From contig CAVUMX010000003.1 in NCBI GenBank assembly GCA_963742725.1, forward strand, positions 1,302,001 through 1,366,000: a stretch of DNA of 64,000 nt. The letters run 5' to 3'. The notes below the pieces were generated by a model. It searched no databases, was not told where the DNA came from, and worked only from the letters and a program-made list of their open reading frames with translations. The DNA comes from CAVVAL01 sp963742725 (GTDB lineage: Bacteria; Actinomycetota; Actinomycetes; Mycobacteriales; Cryptosporangiaceae). Shown here piece after piece: positions 16,701-25,189 of the stretch (the stretch's first letter is position 1; the number at the start of each line of letters is the position of its first letter). The position numbers were made by a program, and so were the translations under genes.

Positions 16701-17762
16701 ATGACCGAGCAGGCACGCGACGCCGTCCAGAGCCTCGTCGAGGACGGCACGCTCACCCAGGAACAGGCCGACCAGGTTCTCGCGCGTCTGCGGGTGACCG
16801 GGCCGGCGCCAGGCAGGTCGGTGCTCGTCGAGTTCGCCGGCTACCTCGGCGGCGCGCTCCTGCTCGGGGGCGTGTCACTCATCGTCGTGCCGACCTGGGA
16901 CGACCTCGCGTTCGGCGCCCGCCTCGCCATCGCCGTCGCGATGACCGTCCTGCTGGCGGCCGCCGCGCTCGGCATCGGCGGCCCCTGGCGCCCACGTCCC
17001 GCCGGCGGCTCGCCGGCGACGGGAACGGCCGGGCCCTCAGGCTCCGGTGCGACCGATGGCGGGTCGGCGGCTGCGGCAGGGTCCTCGGTTGCCAGGGCCA
17101 CCGACGGCGGGACGCCGCGTAGGCGGGTGGCGGCGAATGCCGCGCGGTTGGCGTCGACGCTCGGCGCGTTGGCGGCAGGCGGGGCCGCGACCGTCGCGGC
17201 CGTCCTCTCGCCGGACCGCCTGGAGTTCCTGCTGGCGTCGAGCGCCGCCCTCGTCGTGACGCTGGTGCTGTACCCGCTGCTGCGTGGCGCGCCGCTCCTG
17301 GCCGCGGCGGGACTGGCGTCGACGCTGACCGTCTTCGCCGCCCTGGAGCGCGCGGGCGTGGACGACCAGGCGTGGTGGGCGACGGGGTTCGCCGTACTGG
17401 GCGCGGCGTGGCTCGCGGTGGCGATGACCCCGGCCGTGACGGAGCGCGGGACGGCCGGCCTCGTCGGCGGCGCGATCGGACTCGTCGCGGGGGAGACCGC
17501 CGCGACCGCCGAGCCGGACGCCGTCGCCCTGTACGGCCTCGCGCTGGGGGTCGTGTTCGTCGCCGCCGGGTTCGGCGCCTACCTCGCCGGCCGGGGCTGG
17601 CCGTGGCTGGTTCCCGCCACCCTCACGGCGCTGGTGGTGCCCGCCACGGCGCTGTCGAACGTCCTGGAGAACGGGCTCGTCGCGGGTGTGGTGGTGGCGG
17701 CCGTGGGCGCGTTGATCCTCGCCGCGGGCGGCCTCGGGCTGCTCCGCCGCAAGCCAGCGTAA
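16701..17762 (+). CDS. DUF2157-like multi-pass membrane protein
   Basis: 353 residues. The soluble N-terminus 'MTEQARDAVQSLVEDGTLTQEQADQVLARL' is the short helical domain typical of DUF2157 membrane proteins. About eight transmembrane segments follow. A Gly/Ser/Thr-rich linker (~residues 95-145) interrupts the membrane region. No catalytic motif is seen and the function is unknown. I prefer the ATG at 16701 because upstream in-frame sequence is antisense to the nitroreductase. Confidence 0.7.
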   Translation: MTEQARDAVQSLVEDGTLTQEQADQVLARLRVTGPAPGRSVLVEFAGYLGGALLLGGVSLIVVPTWDDLAFGARLAIAVAMTVLLAAAALGIGGPWRPRPAGGSPATGTAGPSGSGATDGGSAAAAGSSVARATDGGTPRRRVAANAARLASTLGALAAGGAATVAAVLSPDRLEFLLASSAALVVTLVLYPLLRGAPLLAAAGLASTLTVFAALERAGVDDQAWWATGFAVLGAAWLAVAMTPAVTERGTAGLVGGAIGLVAGETAATAEPDAVALYGLALGVVFVAAGFGAYLAGRGWPWLVPATLTALVVPATALSNVLENGLVAGVVVAAVGALILAAGGLGLLRRKPA

Positions 17763-17773
17763 GAGCGCTCTCC
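17762..17773. promoter_or_regulatory. Distal CebR/LacI-like box upstream of GH16
   Basis: AGAGCGCTCT is a perfect palindrome right at the stop of the DUF2157 gene. It resembles the GAGCGCTC core of CebR-type boxes (TGGGAGCGCTCCCA in streptomycetes). It is about 155 bases upstream of the second box and could allow looping. Alone it would be weak evidence. Confidence 0.35.
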
Positions 17774-17891
17774 GAAACCGGGCCACCGGGGCGCCGGCGG
17801 CCCGAGTGCGGGGTGAGAATCCTGAGCGTGGCGCGCCGAGCAGTGCTGCCACTATGACCGAGCTTGATATCAGCTGACCAGGTCTCTGGTG

Positions 17892-17940
17892 TTGACACAC
17901 GATTAATTCTTCGTTATCAAGTTCTGTGAGAGCGCTTTCT
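17892..17940 (+). promoter_or_regulatory. GH16 promoter with a CebR/LacI-like operator at +1
   Basis: TTGACA (17892-17897) and TATCAA (17915-17920) are separated by 17 bases in a locally AT-rich stretch, a strong sigma-70-type promoter. TGAGAGCGCTTTCT (17927-17940) lies at the expected transcription start and matches the GAGCGCTC-centred operators of LacI-family sugar repressors such as CebR. A repressor bound there would block initiation. The leader to the ATG at 18028 is about 100 bases with AGAGAGG as Shine-Dalgarno. Confidence 0.6.
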
Positions 17941-18027
17941 GCACGGTTCACAGCTCATCCGGTTCTTGCCACCGCGCGCCCTGCCTCGGCGCGAGCTTTC
18001 GAGCCCCGCTCCGCAGAGAGGTCATCC

Positions 18028-19650
18028 ATGAGCACTCCGCAGCCTCCCGCTCCGCCTCCCCGCAGACGCCGGTTACGGCCGGGTCTCGCCGCCGCAGCCG
18101 CGGCGGCCGCACTCGTGGCATCCGCCGCACTGGTGCCAACGATGGCCTCGAACGCGGCTGTCCCGCCACCGCCCGCCGGGTGGACCACCGTGTTCTCCGA
18201 CGACTTCACCGGCGGCTCCGGTTCGCTCCCGTCCGGCGCGAACTGGCGCTTCTCCCTCGGCCACAGCTACCCCGGCGGACCGCCGAACTGGGGTACCGGC
18301 GAGATCGCCGCGCACACCAACAACCCGGCCAATGTCAGCCTGGACGGCGCCGGCAACCTGCGGATCACGCCTCGCCGCGACGGCGCCGGCAACTGGACGT
18401 CCGCCCGCATCGAGACCAACAAGCAGGACTTCAAGGCGCCCGCCGGCGGCATCCTGCGGATCGAAGGCCGCATCCAGATGCCGAACGTCGGCGGTGCCGG
18501 CGCGCTCGGTTACTGGCCCGCGTTCTGGGCACTCGGCTCCCCGTACCGGGGCAACTGGTGGAACTGGCCCGGCATCGGCGAGTTCGACATCATGGAGAAC
18601 GTCAACGGTGTCGACCGGGTGTGGGGCGTGCTCCACTGTGGAACGAGCCCGGGCGGCACGTGCAACGAGAAGAACGGCATCGCGAACAGCCGTCCGTGCC
18701 CGAACGGTAGCTGCCAGAGCACCTTCCACGCCTACCGGTTCGAGTGGGACCGCTCCGTCAACCCGAACCAGCTCCGCTGGTACGTCGACGGGCAGCTGTT
18801 CCACCAGGTCAGCCAGGCCCAGATCGAGGCCGGTGCCTGGGCCCAGATGACCGGCCACGCCGGCTACTTCATCATCCTGAACGTCGCCATCGGCGGCGAG
18901 TTCCCCGACAACTACTCCGGTACCCGCACCCCGGGCCCGGGCATCCAGCCCGGCGTGCCGATGGTGATCGACTACGTGGCGGCATGGACCAGGTCCGGCG
19001 GCGGACCCGATCCGACGCAGTCGCCGGCGCCGCCGACCTGCGGTCCGAACCTGGCGCTGAACCGTCCCGCGACGGCGTCCAGCCAGGAGAGCGCGTCGCT
19101 CGCGCCGCAGTACGCGGTCGACGGCAATCCCGGCACCCGCTGGTCCAGCACGCACAGCGACAACCACTGGATCCAGGTCGACCTGGGCAGCTCGCGTGCC
19201 CTGTCGAAGGTCCGGCTGAACTGGGAGGTCGCGTACTCGACCTCGTACCAGATCCTGACATCGACGAACGGGTCCACGTGGAGCGAGGCGTCGTCGAACT
19301 TCGGCAGCGGTGGAGTGGAGGAGATCGGCATCAACAGGACCGCCAGATACGTCCGGATGAACGGCCAGACGCGTGCGACACCGTACGGGCACTCCCTCTG
19401 GGAGTTCGAGGTCTACGGCGCGTGCTCGACGCCGACCCCGGGCCCGACCGGGAGCTCCACCCCAGGCCCGAACCCGACGACGCCGGGCCCGACCCAGCCA
19501 CCGGGCGGTACGACGTGGGCACCGAACACGGCCTACGGGATAGGCGCGGTCGTGACGTACGGCGGCATCCGGTACCAGTGCCGCCAGGCCCACACCTCGA
19601 TCGTCAGCTGGGAGCCACCGAACACGCCGGCCCTCTGGCTGCAGATCTGA
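18028..19650 (+). CDS. Secreted GH16 beta-glucanase with F5/8-type and CBM5/12-like modules
   Basis: 540 residues from the ATG at 18028 (AGAGAGG upstream; an in-frame ATG 102 bases earlier lacks a site). The signal peptide runs over 'RRRRLRPGLAAAAAAAALVASAALVP'. The GH16 domain (~50-330) has the catalytic 'GEFDIMENV' with Glu185, Asp187 and Glu190, plus 'YWPAFWALG' and 'HAYRFEWD', as in laminarinases. A discoidin-like F5/8 C domain (~350-475, 'NLALNRPATASSQES') follows, then a Pro/Thr/Gly linker and a C-terminal CBM5/12-like module ('WAPNTAYGIGAVVTYGGIRYQCRQAHTS'). It probably hydrolyses beta-1,3- or mixed-linkage glucan outside the cell. Confidence 0.92.
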   Translation: MSTPQPPAPPPRRRRLRPGLAAAAAAAALVASAALVPTMASNAAVPPPPAGWTTVFSDDFTGGSGSLPSGANWRFSLGHSYPGGPPNWGTGEIAAHTNNPANVSLDGAGNLRITPRRDGAGNWTSARIETNKQDFKAPAGGILRIEGRIQMPNVGGAGALGYWPAFWALGSPYRGNWWNWPGIGEFDIMENVNGVDRVWGVLHCGTSPGGTCNEKNGIANSRPCPNGSCQSTFHAYRFEWDRSVNPNQLRWYVDGQLFHQVSQAQIEAGAWAQMTGHAGYFIILNVAIGGEFPDNYSGTRTPGPGIQPGVPMVIDYVAAWTRSGGGPDPTQSPAPPTCGPNLALNRPATASSQESASLAPQYAVDGNPGTRWSSTHSDNHWIQVDLGSSRALSKVRLNWEVAYSTSYQILTSTNGSTWSEASSNFGSGGVEEIGINRTARYVRMNGQTRATPYGHSLWEFEVYGACSTPTPGPTGSSTPGPNPTTPGPTQPPGGTTWAPNTAYGIGAVVTYGGIRYQCRQAHTSIVSWEPPNTPALWLQI

Positions 19651-19671
19651 CCTGACCACCGCCGCCCACCA

Positions 19672-19710
19672 GGGAGGGCTGGCGCCACCCCTCCAGGCGC
19701 CGGCCCTCCC
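19672..19710 (+). terminator. Hairpin terminator after the GH16 gene
   Basis: A 15-base stem (GGGAGGGCTGGCGCC with GGCGCCGGCCCTCCC, one G-U pair in the plus-strand RNA) encloses a nine-base loop. It begins 22 bases after the stop. There is no long U-tract, as is common for actinomycete terminators. Confidence 0.75.
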
Positions 19711-19727
19711 GCTTCTACGATGCGGGC

Positions 19728-20822
19728 ATGGACACCACGGGGCTCATGCACTGGCGGACCCACAATGTTCGGCTTGCCGGGCCGCCGCTCGACGGCCCCG
19801 GCGACGTCGTGGCGTGGTTCGGCGCCGCGCAGTCCCAGGACTACGGGCCGGCGAAATGGTCGGTCGGCACCCGGACGGCCGGTGCCACGGACGCCGACCT
19901 GGACCGGGCGCTCGCGGACGGGACGATCCTGCGGACGCACGTCCTCCGGCCGACGTGGCACTTCGTCACGCCCGCCGACATCCGCTGGATGCTGGAGCTG
20001 ACCGGGCCGCGCGTACACGTGTTCAACTCGTACTACTACCACCAGCTCGGCCTCGACCAGCCGCTCCTCGCGCGCTGCGCCATGCTGCTGGCCGACGCGC
20101 TCCGGGGCGGCAACCAGCTCACCCGCAAGCAGGTCGTCGCGCTCCTCGCGGGCGCCGGCGTGGAGGCCGCCGGTCCCCGGCTGGCGTACATCATCATGTA
20201 CGCCGAGCTGGAAGGCGTGGTCTGCAGCGGCGCGCTCGCCGGCAAGCAGCACACGTACGCGTTGCTGGAGGAACGCGCGCCCGACGCGGTGTCACTCACC
20301 CGCGACGAGGCGCTCGCCGAACTCACCGCCCGCTACTTCACCAGCCACGGGCCGGCGACCGCCAAGGACTTCCGCTGGTGGTCCAGCCTCACCCTCGGCG
20401 AGATCCAGCGCGGGCTGGAGCTGGCCGCCGACCGGCTCGACAGCGCCGACGTCGACGGCCTGACCTACTGGTTCGCGGCCGGGCCGGTGCCCGACGGTGA
20501 CGTGCCGGCGATCTCGCTGCTCCAGCCGTACGACGAGTACCTCGTGGGTTACACCGAGAGCAAGCACCTGCTGGACATCGACGGTTCCGCCGCCGCGCTG
20601 CCGCCCCGCGAGAGCGCGTACAACAACGTCATGCTCGCCGGTACGCAGGTCGCCGGGCGGTGGAAGCGGACGGTCAAGCGCGACTCCGTCCACATCGACG
20701 CGCTGCTGCACCACCCGTTCGACGCCGCCCGGACGGACGCCCTGCACGCGGCCGCCGCCAGCCACGGCGAATTCCTGGGGTTGCCCGCGACGGTCTCAGT
20801 CGAGCACTGGGACGTCCAGTAG
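19728..20822 (+). CDS. Winged-helix DNA-binding-domain protein (HTH_42-like)
   Basis: 364 residues. The sequence 'RTHNVRLAGPP' ... 'AAQSQDYGPAKWSVGTR' ... 'LRTHVLRPTWHFVTPADIRWML' is characteristic of the HTH_42 family, a multi-winged-helix fold distantly related to the AlkZ/YcaQ DNA glycosylases. Glycosylase activity cannot be claimed from reading alone. TACGAT lies six bases before the ATG, so the mRNA is probably leaderless. Its end overlaps an antisense ArsR remnant. Confidence 0.8.
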   Translation: MDTTGLMHWRTHNVRLAGPPLDGPGDVVAWFGAAQSQDYGPAKWSVGTRTAGATDADLDRALADGTILRTHVLRPTWHFVTPADIRWMLELTGPRVHVFNSYYYHQLGLDQPLLARCAMLLADALRGGNQLTRKQVVALLAGAGVEAAGPRLAYIIMYAELEGVVCSGALAGKQHTYALLEERAPDAVSLTRDEALAELTARYFTSHGPATAKDFRWWSSLTLGEIQRGLELAADRLDSADVDGLTYWFAAGPVPDGDVPAISLLQPYDEYLVGYTESKHLLDIDGSAAALPPRESAYNNVMLAGTQVAGRWKRTVKRDSVHIDALLHHPFDAARTDALHAAAASHGEFLGLPATVSVEHWDVQ

Positions 20823-20990
20823 CCGGCGCAGCGCGTCCTGCCCGGTCGGGGTGAGGCGGACGGCGCGGCTGGTGCCGACCGGTCGGATCCAGCCGCTGTC
20901 CCGGAACCGCGCGCAGAGGACGGCGCCGGCCAGGCCGGCCAGGTGCGGGCGGCGTTCGTTCCATGCACACGACTGACGTACCGGCGGCGC
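20796..20990 (-). pseudogene. C-terminal remnant of an ArsR-family regulator
   Basis: The minus-strand frame reads '..SCAWNERRPHLAGLAGAVL' then 'FRDSGWIRP...RAVRLTPTGQDALRRLL' to a TGA at 20798-20796. This matches the C-terminal part of actinobacterial ArsR winged-helix repressors, whose usual form is 'C-x-D-W-x-ERRPHLAG...GW...R-x-L-x-x-T-x-x-G'. An in-frame TGA at 20993-20991 and the absence of the N-terminal HTH show that only the last ~64 residues remain. It overlaps the end of the winged-helix gene by 27 bases. Confidence 0.65.
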
Positions 20991-21036
20991 TCAGCACCGC
21001 ACCGGTCCCGCAGGCGCCCCGCGCGGCGAGTCCGGG

Positions 21037-21120
21037 ATGGCCTGGCTGCGGGCATCGGTGTCCCGGTTCAGCAACGGCGGCGCTGCCGGTGTCCTCGACG
21101 CGCTGCGGGTCGCGCGGTGA
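21037..21120 (+). pseudogene. Short gene fragment upstream of the PEP-mutase remnant
   Basis: From an ATG at 21037 the frame gives 'MAWLRASVSRFSNGG' and then 'AAGVLDALRVAR' before TGA. That stop overlaps the GTG of the next pseudogene (GTGA), a coupling that implies these were once neighbouring operon genes. It reads like an N-terminal piece fused to a C-terminal piece of a longer protein. A cytochrome P450 is a weak suggestion from memory. It is too short to be functional. Confidence 0.25.
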
Positions 21121-21583
21121 CGGCTCGCACGAGCGGTGAGAGGGCTGCCTTCCGGGCGTTGCACGACGGGGCGGTGCCGTTGCTGCTGCCGGACGCGTGG
21201 GACTTCGCGTCCGCCGCCGCGCTGGTCGACGCCGGGTTCGCCGCCCTCGGCACGACGAGTCTCGGCATCGCCGCCGCGCAGGGCCTGCCCGACGCGCAGG
21301 GCCACGGCCGGCACGAGACCGTCACGCTGGCCCGGCTGCTCGGGCGGCTGCCCTGCCTGCTGACCGTCGACCTCGAAGCGGGGTACAGCGAGGATTCCGG
21401 CGCGGTCTCGCCGAGCTGGCCGACCTGGGGGCCCGGCGGGTCAGCACCGGCTCACTGCTGTTCCGGGAGGCCCTGCACGCAGCGGTAACGACGGCCACGA
21501 CCATCCGGAGCGGCGACCGGACCGGCGGCACCGCGCCCAGCTACCAGCGCGTGCAGGACCTGATCGCTCAGTTCCAGCCGTAG
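21117..21583 (+). pseudogene. Isocitrate lyase / PEP-mutase-family gene with internal deletion and frameshift
   Basis: The first frame (21117 to ~21410) encodes the N-terminus of a PEP-mutase-like TIM barrel: 'FRALHDGAVPLLLPDAWDFASAAALVDAGFAALGTTSLGIAAAQGLPD' and 'CLLTVDLEAGYSED'. The C-terminal part, 'LAELADLGARRVSTGSLLFREALHAAV...', continues in another frame to a TAG at 21581-21583. About 100 residues normally found between these blocks are missing, including much of the catalytic barrel. A single deletion that was not a multiple of three explains both features. The enzyme should be inactive. Confidence 0.8.
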
Positions 21584-21975
21584 TCGGCGCGCAGCGCGGC
21601 GGCAACCTGGTCGAAACGGGTCCGGTCCAGGACGGCGCCCTCGCGGCGGATGCCGTCCTCGGCGACCTGCAGCACGCGGTCCAGGCGGATCCAGCTCGGC
21701 CGGTTCTCCCTGTCCCAGGTGCCCGGGCCGAGCGCCAGCCAGTGCCGCTGCCCGTCGCGTTCGTGCTGGCTGGACAGCATCAGGCCGGACAGCGTCCGGC
21801 CGTCGCGGCCGATCACCAGCACCGGACGGTCCTTGCCCTGGGACGGGTCGTCCTCGTACGGGACCCAGGTCCAGACGATCTCGCCCGGGTCGGCCTGGCC
21901 GTCGAGCTGCGGTGCGTACACGAGCGTGCGGCGGCCGCGTTTGGGTGCGAGCCGGCCGAGGAGGCGCTTCAGCAA
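21568..21975 (-). CDS. PemK/MazF-like protein
   Basis: 135 residues. 'DGQADPGEIVWTWVPYEDDPSQGKDRPVLVIGRDGRTLSGLMLSSQ' matches the SH3-like barrel of PemK/MazF endoribonucleases, where 'P-G-E-I-V-W' and 'K-x-R-P-V-L-V-I' are the hallmark strands. 'SWIRLDRVLQVAEDGIRREGAVLD' is the usual C-terminal helix region. No antitoxin gene is adjacent: the neighbour is a YkvA-type protein one base upstream. It may be an orphan toxin or have another role. Its 3' end overlaps the PEP-mutase remnant by 16 bases. Confidence 0.75.
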   Translation of the reverse strand: MLKRLLGRLAPKRGRRTLVYAPQLDGQADPGEIVWTWVPYEDDPSQGKDRPVLVIGRDGRTLSGLMLSSQHERDGQRHWLALGPGTWDRENRPSWIRLDRVLQVAEDGIRREGAVLDRTRFDQVAAALRADYGWN

Positions 21976-21976
21976 A

Positions 21977-22384
21977 TCACTTCAGCCGTTCGGACTTGAC
22001 GTGCTGCGGCGGCGCGCCGTCGACGACGCGGTTGCCGCGTTCCCAGGCGAGGAACTGGTCGGTCTCGACGAGCATCGCGCTGGCCAGCCAGATCGCGACG
22101 CCGATGTCGTCGACCGTGCCGAGCAGCAGCAGGAACGCCTCCGGGACGGCGTCGATCGGGGAGATGATGTAGCCGGCGCTGGCGCCGTAGAGCAGCAGCT
22201 TCGCGCGGCTCAGGCCCGGGTACCTGCCGGTCACGGTGGCGCCGATCATGCGGGGGATCGCGGCGATCCGCGCGCCCATGCCGGGTGCGCCGGGCGTGCG
22301 GGACTCCCGCAGCACCCGTGCGGCGGCCGCAAGCCGCCCACGCCGCCTCGCCGACTGCGGCGAAATCGGTTTGCCCTGTGCCAT
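21977..22384 (-). CDS. YkvA-like DUF1232 membrane protein
   Basis: 135 residues. The C-terminal half contains the DUF1232 signature 'LLLYGASAGYIISPIDAVPEAFLLLLGTVDDIGVAIWLASAML', two hydrophobic segments around an 'SPIDxxP' loop. The basic N-terminus ('SARRRGRLAAAARVLRESR') is cytoplasmic. AAGGGGG precedes the ATG at five bases. The PemK-like gene begins one base after its stop, so the two are co-transcribed. Function unknown. Confidence 0.8.
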   Translation of the reverse strand: MAQGKPISPQSARRRGRLAAAARVLRESRTPGAPGMGARIAAIPRMIGATVTGRYPGLSRAKLLLYGASAGYIISPIDAVPEAFLLLLGTVDDIGVAIWLASAMLVETDQFLAWERGNRVVDGAPPQHVKSERLK

Positions 22385-22446
22385 TTGCGCCCCCTTGGTC
22401 AATGCTTCGTCCAGTATGACGCCCGGGTGCCCGTCGCGCTGGCGCG

Positions 22447-23085
22447 CTAGCGGAAGCAGGCCGCCGGTCCGCCGCCGGCGCCGACGTTGAACGAGCTGAT
22501 CCGCTGCTGCGCGTTGCCGTGGTCGCGTTCGTTGGTCCAGGGGAAGTCGTCCGAGACCGCCACGAGCGTCCTGGCGAGTTCCTGGTCGTCGCCCGGCTCC
22601 ATGCGGATGATCCCGTCCTCGGTGGCGCCGACGAGCGTCGCGCCGGCGAGGCAGTCGGCCTGCAGCTCGGCGGCGACCGACACGAGCCCGCGGTCCAGCC
22701 GCGCCTGGATGGCGTGACCCCACTCGTGGGCGATGATCAGGTACACCCAGGCGTCGCCGATCTTCTCGAAACCGGCCGCCATGAGCTGCTCGTCCCAGGC
22801 GATGAAGTCCCCTGGCGGGCAGTAGAAGGCATTGAACGGGACCGAGGCCTGGCCGGCGCACGACGGGCCTGTTGTGCCGGCATAGGGGCCCTCGACGCGC
22901 GGCGGCCGGTACTCCGTGCCGAACAGCTTCTCGAACCGTGCCTGCCAGAACGCCTCGGTCGCGTCGACCGCGGTCTGCTCGTCGACGGACAGGGCCTGCG
23001 GGCTGACCTGGTCCGGGCCGGACGTGACGAGGCAGCCAGCGGTGACGGCCAGCGCCGTGAGCAGGACGATCAGGCGCCTGACCAT
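22447..23085 (-). CDS. Lipoprotein neutral zinc metallopeptidase (YpfJ-like)
   Basis: 212 residues from the ATG at 23085. 'RRLIVLLTALAVTAGC' is a lipoprotein signal with lipobox A-G-C. The catalytic domain has 'YLIIAHEWGHAIQARLD' (HExxH zinc motif) and 'ELQADCLAG' with the third-ligand Glu region, as in the neutral zinc metallopeptidase family. 'NAFYCPPGDFIAWDEQL' and 'RDHGNAQQRISSFNVG' are also family blocks. It should act on the outer face of the membrane. Confidence 0.88.
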   Translation of the reverse strand: MVRRLIVLLTALAVTAGCLVTSGPDQVSPQALSVDEQTAVDATEAFWQARFEKLFGTEYRPPRVEGPYAGTTGPSCAGQASVPFNAFYCPPGDFIAWDEQLMAAGFEKIGDAWVYLIIAHEWGHAIQARLDRGLVSVAAELQADCLAGATLVGATEDGIIRMEPGDDQELARTLVAVSDDFPWTNERDHGNAQQRISSFNVGAGGGPAACFR

Positions 23086-23222
23086 GGTCGGAGTCCTCTC
23101 GGTGGATGAGGGCCGCACCGGTTCCGATTGTTCCCCGGATGCCCGCATCTGACACGCGACACACCCGCCCCGAGTTCAGCGTTGCCCCACGGTTGTTGCC
23201 CTCCCGGGTCACACTCATTGCC

Positions 23223-25109
23223 GTGGGTGGCGCAGTGAACACGGACGCGGCTGTTTCTACTAGCGCGGAGGGGGCCCCACCGGGCGGTCCGATCGAACGG
23301 TGGGCGAGACGGCGTCCTGTCGCAGCGGTCGGCGCCGCGCTGATCGTGCTGCACCTCGCGATCCGTGCGGTGTGGGTCACCGGGAGCTGGTTCGCCGAGG
23401 ACGACTTCACGTGGATCCTCGGGTCGGCTGGCGAGCCGCTGACCTGGGACCTCGTCACCAGCGGCGTCGCCGGTCACCTGCTGATCGGCTGCTGGGCGCT
23501 GTCCTGGGTGATCACCGAGATCGCGCCGCTGGAGCGGTGGCCCGCCGCGCTGATCATGATCGGGCTGCTGGCCACGTCCGCCGTGCTGTTCTGGCGGTTG
23601 CTGCGGCGGCTGTTCGGCGAGACGCCCGCCGTCCTCGTGCCGCTCGTGCTCTACCTGTCGTGGGCGATGACCACGACGACCACGCTCTGGTGGTCGGCGA
23701 CGGCGCTGTGGGTGCCGATGCAGATCTGCCTGAGCGGCGCGCTGCTGGCGCAGCTGCGGTGGCTGCGTGACCGGCGGATCCTCGATGCGGTGATCTCCGC
23801 CGTCCTGGTGGCGGTCGGGGCGATCTTCTTCACGAAGGCCGTGGTCATCCCGATCGTCGTGTTCCTGTTCACGCTCCTCTACGGGGTCCGGGGGCCGCTG
23901 TGGCGGCGCGTCCTGCGGACCGTCACGATCGCCTGGCCTGTGTGGACGGGCCACGTGCTGGTCGCCGGCGGCTACTCCTGGCTCTACCTGACGACCGTCG
24001 AGTCGGTGCACCGGCCACCCACGTCCGCCGGGGCGCTGGGGGAACTCACGAGGCAGGTCGTCCTGCGGTCGTTCAACACCCAGGTGTGGGGCGGACCGTG
24101 GTCGTGGGGCGAGGGGAGCGTCGCGAAGAACGCGTTCGCGGCGCCGTCGAACACCGCAATGTGGATCTGCGGCGCGCTCACGCTCGGCGTGATCGCGCTC
24201 AGCATGTTCTCCGGCGTCCGGGCGCACCGCGCCTGGCTGCTGCTGATCGTCTACCTGGCCATCGACGTGGCGCTGCTGGCGAGCGCCCGACTGTCGGTGA
24301 TGGGGGCGCTGGTCGGGCTGTCCGACCGGTACCTGTCCGACGTGGCGCTCGTCGCGGCGCTGGTCGTCGGCCTGGCGTTCCTGCCCCTGCGCGGACCCGG
24401 CGCACCGCCCGAGGCGGACCCGCCGACCACGCCGACAGGCCCGTTCCGGTGGGCGCGGCGGTACCCGACGCCGTCGGCGGTCACGGTCGGTGTCGTCGTC
24501 GCGGCCATCGCGATCAGCGGGTCGATCTGCGCCGCCGACCTGTACGGACGGTGGGCCGACGCGCCCGCCCGGGAGTACGTCGCCACGCTCCGCGCCGATC
24601 TGGACGCCCGCGTCGGCCGGACCGACATGTTCGACACCGTCGTGCCGCCCGACATCGTGGACCCGCTCGTCCAACCGGCGAACCGGCTCAGCGAGCTGAC
24701 GGGCGCCATGCCGACCAAGCCCCGGTTCCCGACCTGGACCCACGCGTTCCTGGCGCCTGACAGCGCCGGCCACCTCCGCCCAGGAACCGTGACCGGGTTC
24801 GAATCCAAGCCGGGCACGGCGACGAACTGCGGCTGGCGCGTGCTGCCAGGGCAGACGACGACGATCCCGCTCGCCAAGCCGGCGTACGGGTGGATGTGGG
24901 TGGTCCAGGTCGCCTACTACACGGGCTCCGAGACGCCGGCCGAGATCACGTTCGGCACGTCGACGCAGAAGGTCACGCTGCGGCCGGGCGTCAACGACGT
25001 GTTCGTGCAGCTGGACGGCAAGGGCGACACCGTCCAGATCGGCGGCGTGACGCAGGGTGTGTGCGTCGGCCGCGTCATGGTCGGAACGCCGACAGCCCGG
25101 CCGAGATGA
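23223..25109 (+). CDS. Large polytopic membrane protein, GT-C glycosyltransferase-like
   Basis: About 628 residues from a GTG at 23223; the start is uncertain, as no clear Shine-Dalgarno is seen. Around ten transmembrane segments fill residues ~35-430. An extracytoplasmic loop after the first segment carries 'WFAEDDFTWILG', an acidic pair in the position of the catalytic Asp/Glu of GT-C lipid-linked-sugar transferases. The last ~180 residues form an extracytoplasmic domain. The likely role is glycosylation of an envelope polymer or protein, by topology rather than sequence identity. It is divergent from the metallopeptidase. Confidence 0.55.
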   Translation: MGGAVNTDAAVSTSAEGAPPGGPIERWARRRPVAAVGAALIVLHLAIRAVWVTGSWFAEDDFTWILGSAGEPLTWDLVTSGVAGHLLIGCWALSWVITEIAPLERWPAALIMIGLLATSAVLFWRLLRRLFGETPAVLVPLVLYLSWAMTTTTTLWWSATALWVPMQICLSGALLAQLRWLRDRRILDAVISAVLVAVGAIFFTKAVVIPIVVFLFTLLYGVRGPLWRRVLRTVTIAWPVWTGHVLVAGGYSWLYLTTVESVHRPPTSAGALGELTRQVVLRSFNTQVWGGPWSWGEGSVAKNAFAAPSNTAMWICGALTLGVIALSMFSGVRAHRAWLLLIVYLAIDVALLASARLSVMGALVGLSDRYLSDVALVAALVVGLAFLPLRGPGAPPEADPPTTPTGPFRWARRYPTPSAVTVGVVVAAIAISGSICAADLYGRWADAPAREYVATLRADLDARVGRTDMFDTVVPPDIVDPLVQPANRLSELTGAMPTKPRFPTWTHAFLAPDSAGHLRPGTVTGFESKPGTATNCGWRVLPGQTTTIPLAKPAYGWMWVVQVAYYTGSETPAEITFGTSTQKVTLRPGVNDVFVQLDGKGDTVQIGGVTQGVCVGRVMVGTPTARPR

Positions 25110-25189
25110 CCTCAGGGTCATTGATCCGATCTGGGACTATCCGATAGCGTCGTAGCCGTCGCCGACCGACGGCCGGATCAGGAGTCCCC

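Noticed and set aside
23070..25121. Long minus-strand frame opposite the polytopic membrane protein
   Set aside because: Arg/Pro/Gln-rich with no fold signals, while the plus strand encodes regular hydrophobic segments.
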